This document shows positions 51,801-64,000 of a stretch of 64,000 nucleotides of DNA, one piece after another. The DNA comes from Brachionus manjavacas. Taxonomy: Eukaryota > Rotifera > Eurotatoria > Ploima > Brachionidae. The notes beneath the pieces were generated by a model, which saw nothing but the letters and a program-made list of their open reading frames with translations, had not been told where the DNA came from and did no database searches. Location: assembly GCA_019054805.1 (NCBI GenBank), contig JAHQIY010000049.1, positions 1 through 64,000 on the forward strand. The letters are read 5' to 3'. Made by a program: the position numbers and the translations under genes. How positions within the stretch are numbered: the stretch's first letter is position 1; the number at the start of each line of letters is the position of its first letter.

Positions 51801-54800
51801 TATTAATAAAAACAAACATTAAAATTACTGACAATCTCGTATCTTCCAGACGAATTGTTATTCTTTCCGATTCTAGAGTCATGCAAAAGCATTTTTCGTG
51901 ATCTGATTTACGAATGGTTTGATTTTTGGTTTTGTAATAAATTTAAATTGATCATATCTAAAAACTTTAAGATTTTGCATTGAAAATTTTTTTTTCAAGA
52001 AAAAAAAATTGAAATAAGAATGATTTTTTACTTTATCTTTCATTTCAAATATGTTTAGTTGCTTATTAATAAAACCAAACATCAAAATTTTTGACAATCT
52101 GGTATCTTCCAGACGAATTGTTATTCTTTACGATTCTAGAGTCATGCGAAAGCATTTTTCGTGATCTGATTTACGAATGGTTTGATTTTTGGTTTTGTAA
52201 TAAATTTAAATTGATCATATCTAAAAACTTTAAGATTTTGCATTGAAAATTTTTTTTTCAAGAAAAAAAAAATTGAAATAAGAATGATTTTTTACTTTAT
52301 CTTTCATTTCAAATATGTTTATTTGCTTATATATAAAAACGAAACATCAAAATTTTTGACAATCTGGTATCTTCCAGACGAATTGTTATTCTTTACGATT
52401 CTAGAGTCATGCGAAAGCATTTTTCGTGATCTGATTTACGAATGGTTTGATTTTTGGTTTTGTAATAAATTTAAATTGATCATATCTAAAAACTTTAAGA
52501 TTTTGCATTGAAAATTTTTTTCAAGTAAAAAGGTTTGAAATAAGAATGATTTTTTACTTTATCTTTCATTTCAAATATGTTTATTTGCTTATTAATAAAA
52601 ACAAACATTAAAATTTTTGACAATCTGGTATCTTCCAGACGAATTGTTATTCTTTACGATTCTAGAGTCATGCAAAAGCATTTTTCGTGATCTGATTTAC
52701 GAATGGTTTGATTTTTGGTTTTGTAATAAATTTAAATTGATCATATCTAAAAACTTTAAGATTTTTCATTGAAAATTTTTGTTCAAGAAAAAAAAGTTTG
52801 AAATAAGAATGATTTTTTACTTTATCTTTCATTTCAAATATGTTTAGTTGCTTATTAATAAAACCAAACATCAAAATTTTTGACAATCTGGTATCTTCCA
52901 GACGAATTGTTATTCTTTACGATTCTAGAGTCATGCGAAAGCATTTTTCGTGATCTGATTTACGAATGGTTTGATTTTTGGTTTTGTAATAAATTTAAAT
53001 TGATCATATCTAAAAACTTTAAGATTTTGCATTGAAATTTTTTTTCAAGTAAAAAGGTTTGAAATAAGAATGATTTTTTACTTTATCTTTCATTTCAAAT
53101 ATGTTTAGTTGCTTATTAATAAAACCAGACATCAAAATTTTTGACAATCTGGTTTCTTCCAGACGAATTGTTATTCTTTACGATTCCAGAGTCATGCGAA
53201 AGCATTTTTCGTGATCTGATTTACGAATGGTTTGATTTTTGGTTTTGTAATAAATTTAAATTGATCATATCTAAAAACTTTAAGATTTTGCATTGAAAAT
53301 TTTTTTTCAATAAAAAAGTTTGAAATAAGTATGATTTTTTACTTTATCTTTCATTAGAAATATTTTTATTTGCTTATTAATAAAAAGAAACATCAAAATT
53401 TTTGACAATCTGGTATCTTCCAGACGAATTGTAATTTTTACGATTCTAGAATCATGCGAAAGCATTTTTCGTGATCTGATTTACGAATGGTTTGATTTTT
53501 GGTTTTGTAATAATTTAAATTGATCATATCTAAAAACTTTAAGATTTTGCATTGAAAATTTTTTTCAAGAAAAAAAAGTTTGAAATAAGAATGATTTTTT
53601 ACTTTATCTTTCATTTCAAATATGTTTATTTGCTTATTAATAAAAACAAACATCAAAATTACTGACAATCTGGTATCTTCCAGACGAATTGTTATTCTTT
53701 TCGATTCTAGAGTCATGCAAAAGCATTTTCCGTGATCTGATTTACGAATGGTTTGATTTTTGGTTTTGTGATAAATTTAAATTGATCATTTCTAAAAACT
53801 TTAAGATTTTGCATTGAAAATTTTTTTTCAAGAAAGAAAAGTTTGAAATAAGACTGATTTTTTACTTTATCTTTCATTACAAATATGTTTATTTGCTTAT
53901 TAATAAAAACAAACATCAAAATAACTGACAATCTGGTATCTTCCAGACGAATTATTATTCTTTACGATTCTAGAGTCATGCGAAAGCATTTTCCGTGATC
54001 TGATTTACGAATGGTTTGATTTTTGGTTTTGTAATAAATTTAAATTTATCATATCTAAAAACTTTAAGATTTTGCATTGAAAATTTTTTTTCAAGAAAAA
54101 GAGGTTCGAAATAAGACTGATTTTTTACTTTATCTTTCATTTCAAATATGTTTATTTGCTTATTAATAAAACGAAACATAAAAATTTTTGTCAAACTGGA
54201 ATCTTCCAGACGAATTGTTATTCTTTACGATTCCAGAGTCATGCGAAAGCATTTTCTGTGATCTGATTTACGAATGGTTTGATTTTTGGTTTTGTAATAA
54301 ATTTAAATTGATCATTTCAAAAAACTTTAAGATTTTGCATTGAAAATTTTTTTTCAAGAAAAAAAAGTTTGAAATAAGAATGATTTTTTACTTTATCCTT
54401 CATTTCAAATATGTTTATTTGCTTATTAATAAAAACAAACATCAAAATAACTGACAATCTGGTATCTTCCAGAAGAATTGTTATTCTTTCCGATTCTAGA
54501 GTCATGCAAAAGCATTTTTCGTGATCTGATTTACGAATGGTTTGATTTTTGGTTTTGTAATAAATTTAAATTGATCATATCTAAAAACTTTAAGATTTTG
54601 CAATGAAAATTTTTTTTTCAAGAAAAAAAAGTTTGAAATAAGACTGATTTTTTACTTTATCTTTCATAAGAAATATGTTTATTTGCTTATTTATAAAAAC
54701 AAACATCAAAATTACTGACAATCTGGTATCTTCCAGACGAATTGTTATTCTTTACGATTCTAGAGTCATGCAAAAGCATTTTTCGTGATCTGATTTACGA

Positions 54801-56245
54801 ATGGTTTGATTTTTGGTTTTGTAATAAATTTAAATTGATCATATCTAAAAAACTTTAAGATTTTGCATTGAAAATTTTTTTTCAAGAAAAAAAAATTTGA
54901 AATAAGAATGATTTTTTACTTTATCTTTCATTAGAAATATGTTTATTTGCTTATTTATAAAAACAAACATCAAAATTTTTGACAATCTGGTATCTTCCAG
55001 ACGAATTGTTATTCTTTACGATTCTAGAGTCATGCGAAAGCATTTTTCGTGATCTGATTTACGAATGGTTTGATTTTTGGTTTTGTAATAAATTTAAATT
55101 GATCATATCTAAAAACTTTAAGATTTTGCATTGAAAATTTTTTTTTCAAGAAAAAAAAGTTTGAAATAAGAATGATTTTTTTACTTTATCTTTCATTTCA
55201 AATATGTTTATTTGCTTATTTATAAAACGAAACATCAAAATTTTTGACAATCTGGTATGTTCCAGACGAATTGTTATTTTTACGATTCTAGAGTCATGCG
55301 AAAGCATTTTCTGTTATCTGATTTACGAATGGTTTGATTTTTAATTTTGTACTAAATTTAAGTTGATCATATCTAAAAACTTTAAGATTTTGCATTGAAA
55401 ATTTTTTTTTCAAGAAAAAATAGTTTGAAATAAGAATGATTTTTTACTTTTTCTTTCATTTCAAATATGTTTATTTGCTTATTAATAAAACGAAACATCA
55501 AAATTTTTGACAATCTGGTATCTTCCAGACGAATTGTTATTCTTTACGATTCTAGAGTCATGCGAAAGCATTTTTCGTGATCTGATTTACGAATGGTTTG
55601 ATTTTTGGTTTTGTAATAAATTTAAATTGATCATATCTAAAAACTTTAAGATTTTGCATTGAAAATTTTTTTTTCAAGAGAAAAAAGTTTGAAATAAGAA
55701 TGATTTTTTACATTATCTTTCATTTCAAATATGTTTATTTGCTTATTTATAAAAACAAACATCAAAATTACTGACAATCTGGTATCTTCCAGACGAATTG
55801 TTATTCTTTACGATTCTAGAGTCATGCGAAAGCATTTTCTGTCATCTGATTTACGAATGGTTTGATTATTTGTATTGTAATAAATTTAAATTGATCATTT
55901 CTAAAAACTTTAAGATTTTGCATTGAAAATTTTTTTTCAAGAAAAAAAGTTTGAAACAAGAATGATTTTTTACTTTATCTTTCATTACAAATATGTTTAT
56001 TTGCTTATTTATAAAAACAAACATCAAAATTACTGACAATCTGGTATCTTCCAGACGAATTGTTATTCTTTACGATTCTAGAGTCATGCGAAAGCATTAT
56101 TTGTGATCTGATTTACGAATGGTTTGATTTTTGGTTTTGTAATAAATTTAAATTGATCATTTCTAAAAACTTTAAGATTTTGCATTGAAATTTTTTTTCA
56201 AGAAAAAATATTTTTATAATAAGACTGATTTTTCACTTTATCTTT

Positions 56246-56314
56246 CATTTCAATATGTTTATATGCTTATTAATAAAACGAAACATTAAAATTTTTGACA
56301 AATATGGATCTTCC
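56246..56314 (-). repeat. Left-arm rare variant found in the right arm
   Basis: CATTTCAATATGTTTATATGC, CGAAACATTAAAATT and GACAAATATGGATC are linked. This is the reverse complement of the left-arm segment 9,141-9,210. Confidence 0.85.
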
Positions 56315-59300
56315 AGACGAATTGTTATTCTTTACGATTCTAGAGTCATGCAAAAGCATTTTTCGTGATCTGATTTACGAATGGTTTGATTTTTGGTTTT
56401 GTAATAAATTTAAATTGATCATATCAAAAAACTTTAAGATGTTGCATTGAAAATTTTTTCAAGAAAAAATAGTTTGAAAAAAGACTGATTTTTTACTTTT
56501 TCTTTCATTACAAATATGTTTATTTGCTTATATATAAAAACAAACATCAAAATTTTTGAAAATCTGGTATCTTCCAGACGAATTGTTATTCTTTACGATT
56601 CTAGAGTCATGCGAAAGCATTTTCTGTGATCTGATTTACGAATGGTTTGATTTTTTGGTTTTGTAAAAAATTTAAATTGATCATATCTAAAAACTTTAAG
56701 ATTTTGCATTGAAAATTTTTTTTCAAGAAAAAAAAGTTTGAAATAAGAATGATTTTTTACTTTATCTTTCATTGGAAATTTGTTTATTTGCTTATTTATA
56801 AAAACAAACATCAAAATTACTGACAATCTGGTATCTTCCAGACGAATTGTTATTCTTTACGATTCTAGAGTCATGCGAAAGCATTTTTCGTGATCTGATT
56901 TACGAATGGTTTGATTTTTGGTTTTGTAATAAATTTAAATTGATCATATCTAAAAACTTTAAGATTTTGCATTGAAAATTTTTTCTCAAGAAAAAAATTG
57001 AAATAAGAATGATTTTTTACTTTATCTTTCATTAGAAATATGTTTATTTGCTTATTTATAAAAACAAACATTAAAATTTTTGACAATCTGGTATCTTCCA
57101 GACGAATTGTTATTCTTTACGATTCTAGAGTCATGCGAAAGCATTTTTCGTGATCTGATTTACGAATGGTTTGATTTTTGGTTTTGTAATAAATTTAAAT
57201 TGATCATATCTAAAAACTTTAAGATTTTGCATTGAAAATTTTTTTTTCAAGAAAAAAAAGTTTGAAATAAGAATGATTTTTTACTTTATCTTTCATTTCA
57301 AACATGTTTATTTGCTTATTTATAAAAACAAAATTCAAAATTACTGACAATCTGGTATCTTCCAGACGAATTGTTATTCTTTACGATTCTAGAGTCATGC
57401 AAAAGCATTTTTCGTGATCTGATTTACGAATGGTTTGATTTTTTGGTTTTGTAATAAATTTAAATTGATCATATCTAAAAACTTTAAGATTTTGCATTGA
57501 AAATTTTTTTTCAAGAAAAAAAAGTTTGAAATAAGAATGATTTTTTACTTTATCTTTCATTTCAAATATCTTGAATTTCTTATTAATAAAACGAAACATC
57601 AAAATTTTTGACAATCTGTTTTCTTCCAGACGAATTGTTATTCTTTACGATTCCAGAGTCATGCGAAAGCATTATTCGTGATCTGATTTACGAATGGTTT
57701 GATTTTTGGTTTTGTACTAAATTTAAGTTGATCATATCTAAAAACTTTAAGATTTTGCATTGAAAATTTTTTTTTCAAGAAAAAATAGTTTGAAATAAGA
57801 ATGATTTTTTACTTTTTCTTTCATTTCAAATATGTTTATTTGCTTATTAATAAAACCAAACATCAAAATTTTTGACAATCTGGTATCTGCCAGACGAATT
57901 GTTATTCTCTACGATTCTAGAGTCATGCGAAAGCATTTTTCGTGATCTGATTTACGAATGGTTTGATTTTTGGTTTTGTAATAAATTTAAATTGATCATA
58001 TCTAAAAACTTTAAGATTTTGCATTGAAAATTTTTTTCAAGAAAAAAAAGTTTGAAATAAGAATGATTTTTTACTTTATCTTTCATTGGAATTTTGTTTA
58101 TTTGCTTATTTATAAAAACAAACATCAAAATTTTTGACAATCTGGTATCTTCCAGACGAATTGTTATTCTTTACGATTCTAGAGTCATGCGAAAGCATTA
58201 TTCGTGATCTGATTTACAAATGGTTTGAATTTTGGTTTTGTAATAAATTTAAATTGATCATATCTAAAAACTTTAAGATTTTGCATTGAAATTTTTTTTC
58301 AAGAAAAAAAGTTTGAAATAAGAATGATTTTTTACATTATCGTTCATTTCAAATATGTTTATTTGCTTATTTATAAAAACAAACATCAAAATTACTGACA
58401 ATCTGGTATCTTCCAGACGAATTGTTATTCTTTACGATTCTAGAGTCATGCAAAAGCATTTTTCGTGATCTGATTTACGAATGGTTTGATTTTTGGTTTT
58501 GTAATAAATTTAAATTGATCATATCTAAAAACTTTAAGATTTTGCATTGAAAATTTTTTTCAAGAAAAAAGTTTGAAATAAGACTGATTTTTCCTTTATC
58601 TTTCATTACAAATATTTTTTTTTGCTTATTAATAAAACGAAACATCAAAATTTTTGACAATCTGGTATCTTCCAGACGAATTGTTATTCTTTACGATTCT
58701 AGAGTCATGCGAAAGCATTTTCCGTGATCTGATTTACGAATGGTTTGATTTTTGGTTTTGTAATAAATTTAAATTGATCATATCTACAAACTTTAAGATT
58801 TTGCATTGAAAATTTTTTTTCAAGAAAAAAAAGTTGAAATAAGACTGATTTTTTACTTTATCTTTCATTACAAATATGTTTATTTGCTTATTTATAAAAA
58901 CGAAACATCAAAATTTTTGAAAATCTGGTATCTTCAAGACGAATTGTTATTCTTTACGATTCTAGAGTCATGCAAAAGCATTTTCCGTGATCTGATTTAC
59001 GAATGGTTTGATTTTTGGTTTTGTAATAAATTTAAATTGATCATATCTAAAAACTTTAAGATTTTGCATTGAAAATTTTTTTTCAAGAAAAAAAGTTTGA
59101 AATAAGAATGATTTTTTACTTTATCTTTCATTAGAAATATGTTTATTTGCTTATTTATAAAAACAAACATCAAAATTTTTGACAATCTGGTATCTTCCAG
59201 ACGAATTATTATTCTTTACGATTCTATAGTCATGCAAAAGCATTTTCTGTGATCTGATTTACGAATGGTTTGATTTTTTGGTTTTGTAATAAATTTAAAT

Positions 59301-61817
59301 TTATCATATCTAAAAACTTTAAGATTTTGCATTGAAAATTTTTTTTCAAGAAAAAGAGGTTCGAAATAAGACTGATTTTTTACTTTATCTTTCATTTCAA
59401 ATATGTTTATTTGCTTATTAATAAAACGAAACATAAAAATTTTTGTCAAACTGGAATCTTCCAGACGAATTGTTATTCTTTACGATTCTAGAGTCATGCG
59501 AAAGCATTTTCTGTAATCTGATTTACGAATGGTTTGATTTTTGGTTTTGTAATAAATTTAAATTGATCATATCTAAAAACTTTAAGATTTTGCATTGAAA
59601 ATTTTTTTTTCAAGAAAAAAAAAATTGAAATAAGAATGATTTTTTACTTTATCTTTCATTTCAAATATGTTTAGTTGCTTATTAATAAAACCAAACATCA
59701 AAATTTTTGACAATCTGGTATCTTCCAGACGAATTGTTATTCTTTACGATTCTAGAGTCATGTAAAAGCATTATTCGTGATCTGATTTACGAATGGTTTG
59801 ATTTTTGGTTTTGTAATAAATTTAAATTGATCATGTCTAAAAGCTTTAAGATTTTGCATTGAAAATCTTTTTTCAAGAAAAAATAGTTTGAAATAAGAAT
59901 GATTTTTTACATTATCTTTCATTTCAAATATGTTTATTTGCTTATTAATAAAACGAAACATCAAAATTTTTGACAATCTGGTATCTTCCAGACGAATTGT
60001 TATTCTTTACGATTCTAGAGTCATGCGAAAGCATTTTTCGTGATCTGATTTACGAATGGTTTGATTTTTGGTTTTGTAATAAATTTAAATTGATCATATC
60101 TAAAAACTTTAAGATTTTGCATTGAAAATTTTTTTTTCAAGAAAAAATAGTTTGAAATAAGAATGATTTTTTACTTTTTCTTTCATTTCAAATATGTTTA
60201 TTTGCTTATTTATAAAAACAAAATTCAAAATTACTGACAATCTGGTATCTGCCAGACGAATTGTTATTCTTTACGATTCCAGAGTCATGCGAAAGCATTT
60301 TTCGTGATCTAATTAACAAATGGTTTGATTTTTGGTTTTGTAATAAATTTAAATTGATCATATCTAAAAACTTTAAGATTTTGCATTGAAAATTTTTTTC
60401 AAGAAAAAAAGTTTGAAATAAGAATGATTTTTTACTTTATCTTTCATTTCAAATATGTTTATTTGCTTATTTATAAAAACAAAATTCAAAATTTTTGACA
60501 CTCTGGTATCTTCCAGACGAATTGTTATTCTTTACGATTCTAGAGTCATGCGAAAGCATTATTCGTGATCTGATTTACGAATGGTTTGATTTTTGGTTTT
60601 GTAATAAATTTAAATTGATCATATCTAAAAACTTTAAGATTTTGCATTGAAAATTTTTTTTCAAGAAAAAAAAGTTTGAAATAAGAATGATTTTTTACAT
60701 TATCTTTCATTTCAAATATGTTTATTTGCTTATTTATAGAAACAAACATCAAAATTACTGACAATCTGTTTTCTTCCAGACGAATTGTTATTCTTTACGA
60801 TTCCAGAGTCATGCGAAAGCATTATTCGTGATCTGATTTACGAATGGTTTGATTTTTGGTTTTGTAATAAATTTAAATTGATCAAATCTAAAAACTTTAA
60901 GATTTTGCATTAAAATTTTTTTTCAAGAAAAAAAGTTTGAAATAAGAATGATTTTTTTACTTTATCTTTCATTTCAAATATGTTTATTTGCTTATTTATA
61001 AAAACAAAATTCAAAATTACTGACAATCTGGTATCTTCCAGACGAATTGTTATTCTTTACGATTCTAGAGTCATGCGAAAGCATTATTCGTGATCTGATT
61101 TACGAATGGTTTGATTTTTGGTTTTGTAATAAATTTAAATTGATCATATCAAAAAACTTTAAGATTTTGCATTGAAAATTTTTTTTTCAAGAAAAAAAAA
61201 ATTGAAATAAGAATGATTTTTTACTTTATCTTTCATTACAAATATGTTTATTTGCTTATTTATAAAAACAAAATTCAAAATTACTGACAATCTGGTATCT
61301 TCCAGACGAATTGTTTTTCTTTACGATTCTAGAGTCATGCGAAAGCATTATTGGTGATCTGATTTACGAATGGTTTGATTTTTGGTTTTGTAATAAATTT
61401 AAATTGATCATATATAAAAACCTTTAAGATTTTGCATTGAAAATTTTTTTTTTCAAGAAAAAAAAAATTGAAATAAGAATGATTTTTTACTTTATCTTTT
61501 ATTTCAAATATGTTTATTTGCTTATTAATAAAACGAAACATCAAAATTTTTGACAATCTGGTATCTTCCAGACGAATTGTTATTCTTTACGATTCCAGAG
61601 TCATGCGAAAGCATTTTCTGTTATCTGATTTACGAATGGTTTGATTTTTGGTTTTGTAATAAATTTAAATTGATCATATCTAAAAACTTTAAGATTTTGC
61701 ATTGAAAATTTTTATTCGAGAAAAAAAAGTTTAAAATAAGAATGATTTTTTACATTTTCGTTCATTTCAAACATGTTTATTTGCTTATTTATAAAAACAA
61801 AATTCAAAATTACTGAC

Positions 61818-64000
61818 AATCTGGTATCTTCCAGACGAATTGTTATTCTTTACGATTCCAGAGTCATGCGAAAGCATTTTCTGTTATCAGATTTACGAAT
61901 GGTTTGATTTTTGGTTTTTAATAAATTTAAATTGATCATATCTAAAAACTTTAAGATTTTGCATTGAAAATTTTTTTTCAAGAAACAATAGTTTGAAAAA
62001 AGACTGATTTTTTACTTTTTCTTTCATTTCAAATATGTTTATTTGCTTATTAGTAAAACGAAATATCAAAATTTTTGAAAATCTGGTATCTGCCAGACGA
62101 ATTGTTATTCTTTACGATTCTAGAGTCATGCAAAAGCATTTTTCGTGATCTGATTTACGAATGGTTTGATTTTTGGTTTTGTAATAAATTTAAATTGATC
62201 ATATCTAAAAACTTTAAGATTTTGCATTGAAAATTTTTTTTCAAGAAAAAAAGTTTGAAATAAGCATGATTTTTTACTTTATCTTTCATTAAAAATATGT
62301 TTATTTGCTTATTTATAAAAACAAAATTCAAAATTACTAACAATCTGGTATCTTCCAGACGAATTGTTTTTCTTTACGATTCTAGAGTCATGCGAAAGCA
62401 TTTTCTGTTATCTGATTTACGAATGGTTTGATTTTTGGTTTTGTAATAAATTTAAATTGATCATATCTAAAAACTTTAAGATTTTGCATTGAAAATTTTT
62501 TTCAAGAAAAAAAAGTTTGAAATAAGAATGATTTTTTACTTTATCTTTCATTACAAATATGTTTATTTGCTTATTTATAAAAACAAAATTCAAAATTACT
62601 GACAATCTGGTATCTTCCAGACGAATTGTTTTTCTCTACGATTCTAGAGTCATGCTGAAAGCATTTTTCGTGATCTGATTTACGAATGGTTTGATTTTTA
62701 ATTTTGTAATAAATTTAAATTGATCAAATCTAAAAACCTTAAGATTTTGCATTGAAAATTTTTTTTCAAGAAAAAAAAGTTTGAAATAAGAATGATTTTT
62801 TTACTTTATCTTTCATTTCAAATATGTTTATTTGCTTATTTATAAAAACAAAATTCAAAATTACTGACAATCTGGTATCTTCCAGACGAATTGTTATTCT
62901 TTACGATTCTAGAGTCATGCGAAAGCATTATTCGTGATCTGATTTACGAATGGTTTGATTTTTGGTTTTGTAATAAATTTAAATTGATCATATCTAAAAA
63001 CTTTAAGATTTTGCATTGAAAATTTTTTTTTCAAGAAAAAAAAAATTGAAATAAGAATGATTTTTTACTTTATCTTTCATTTCAAATATGTTTAGTTGCT
63101 TATTAATAAAACGAAACATCAAAATTTTTGACAATCTGGTATCTTCCAGACGAATTGTTATTCTTTACGATTCCAGAGTCATGCGAAAGCATTTTCTGTT
63201 ATCAGATTTACGAATGGTTTGATTTTTGGTTTTTAATAAATTTAAATTGATCATATCTAAAAACTTTAAGATTTTGCATTGAAAATTTTTTTTTTCAAGA
63301 AAAAATAGTTTGAAAAAAGACTGATTTTTTACTTTTTCTTTCATTTCAAATATGTTTATTTGCTTATTAGTAAAACGAAATATCAAAATTTTTGAAAATC
63401 TGGTATCTGCCAGACGAATTGTTATTCTTTACGATTCTAGAGTCATGCAAAAGCATTTTTCGTGATCTGATTTACGAATGGTTTGATTTTTGGTTTTGTA
63501 ATAAATTTAAATTGATCATATCTAAAAACCTTAAGATTTTGCATTGAAAATTTTTTTTTTCAAGAAAAAAAAGTTTGAAATAAGCATGATTTTTTACTTT
63601 ATCTTTCATTAAAAATATGTTTATTTGCTTATTTATAAAAACAAAATTCAAAATTACTAACAATCTGGTATCTTCCAGACGAATTGTTTTTCTTTACGAT
63701 TCTAGAGTCATGCGAAAGCATTTTCTGCTATCTGATTTACGAATGGTTTGATTTTTGGTTTTGTAATAAATTTAAATTGATCATATCTAAAAACTTTAAG
63801 ATTTTGCATTGAAAATTTTTTTTTCAAGAAAAAAAAGTTTGAAATAAGAATGATTTTTTACTTTATCTTTCATTACAAATATGTTTATTTGCTTATTTAT
63901 AAAAACAAAATTCAAAATTACTGACAATCTGGTATCTTCCAGACGAATTGTTATTCTTTACGATTCTAGAGTCATGCGAAAGCATTATTGGTGATCTGAT
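61818..64000 (-). repeat. Five-monomer-offset tandem duplication
   Basis: The block starting near 61,818 repeats from about 63,137 with an offset of 1,315-1,320 bp (five monomers). Shared rare markers in order: CTGTTATCAGATTTACG then GGTTTTTAATAAATT (61,888 and 63,203); GTTTGAAAAAAGACTG; TTAGTAAAACGAAATATC (62,050 and 63,368); AAGCATGATTTTTTAC; CATTAAAAATATG (62,287 and 63,607); TTACTAACAATC; GAATTGTTTTTC. The second copy is cut by the window end. Small differences (GTTATCTG against GCTATCTG near 62,407 and 63,727) show that the copies are not identical. Confidence 0.9.

Larger units (their letters stand above)
17139..64000 (-). repeat. Satellite array, right arm (about 179 monomers, inverted)
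   Basis: The same monomer family as the left arm but reverse-complemented throughout: the box now reads GATTCTAGAGTC and recurs every 260-263 bp (for example ending at 19,673 and 19,936). Orientation does not flip back before the window end, which falls inside a monomer. Many neighbouring copies differ at only a few positions. Variants cluster by position, giving sub-domains annotated separately. I see no gene, transposon or non-satellite insertion in these 47 kb. Confidence 0.97.
51800..64000 (-). repeat. AAATTACTGAC variant domain
   Basis: From about 51.8 kb many monomers read AAAATTACTGAC in place of AAATTTTTGAC, for example 51,830, 53,660, 54,710, 55,770, 56,030, 56,815, 58,390 and 60,755. 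From 57.3 kb a derived form AAAACAAAATTCAAAATTACTGAC becomes frequent (57,330, 60,215, 61,000, 61,268, 61,800, 62,585, 62,855, 63,905). Between 17 and 51 kb I saw the TACTGAC form only near 28,525 and 30,363. The end of the domain also has CATTTTCTGTTATCTG in place of CATTTTTCGTGATCTG. Confidence 0.85.

Noticed and set aside
1-64000. More than 100 open frames of 60-98 codons on both strands
   Set aside because: All are the same monomer in different frames. One-base changes in the A/T run switch between two unrelated C-terminal readings, most copies have TAA after the TCG codon, and successive copies change frame. No domain or conserved coding pattern is visible.
1-64000. CRISPR array
   Set aside because: The repeated unit is the whole 262-bp period and there are no unique spacers between short repeats; no cas-like gene is present.

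Overview
The whole 64-kb window is one satellite DNA array. A monomer of about 262 bp (most copies 260-263 bp, roughly 23% GC in a typical copy) is repeated head to tail about 244 times. There is no interspersed unique sequence, transposon, RNA gene or protein gene that I can support. The window opens and closes inside monomers, so the array extends past both edges. An array this long, this homogeneous and without genes points to eukaryotic constitutive heterochromatin (centromeric, pericentromeric, subtelomeric or a B/sex chromosome block), not to a bacterium or virus. The species cannot be read from the sequence. CpG is not depleted in the monomer (5 CpG against about 3.5 expected in the reference copy), which fits a genome with little germline CpG methylation, such as many invertebrates, but this is weak evidence.

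Layout: (1) 1 to about 17,110 is in one orientation, called + here. Its first 12 kb are the most heterogeneous part and hold a GTTTAAAG subfamily that is almost confined to this arm. (2) At about 17,093-17,180 the orientation flips through a complex junction: three orientation changes in under 60 bp, a short inverted insert, and a 28/29-bp fold-back inverted repeat. (3) From about 17,139 to 64,000 all monomers are in the opposite orientation. This arm is patchy: fairly canonical monomers to about 31.9 kb; a domain rich in TTAGTAAAACG and TTTTTGTTCAAG variants from about 31.9 to 45.3 kb; a mixed zone to about 51.8 kb; then a domain rich in AAATTACTGAC variants, ending with a duplicated five-monomer block at 61.8-64.0 kb.

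Each monomer has recurring internal structure: a near-palindromic TCTAGA box; a GC-richer dyad TCTGG-N6-CCAGA; two copies of ATTCGT-N5-AGAT 60 bp apart; a T8-CTTG-A8 hairpin tract; TGATCA followed by ATTTAAAT; and ATGC-(A/G)AAA-GCAT, a small hairpin on the opposite strand. The many 60-98 codon open frames are one DNA repeat read in competing frames. One-base changes in the A/T run switch the frame, most copies carry a stop, and successive copies fall in different frames, so I annotate no CDS.

The most noteworthy signals are the inversion junction, the sharing of rare monomer variants between the two arms without mirror symmetry, local higher-order duplications, and the conserved dyad/paired motif that could be a binding site for a satellite-associated protein.
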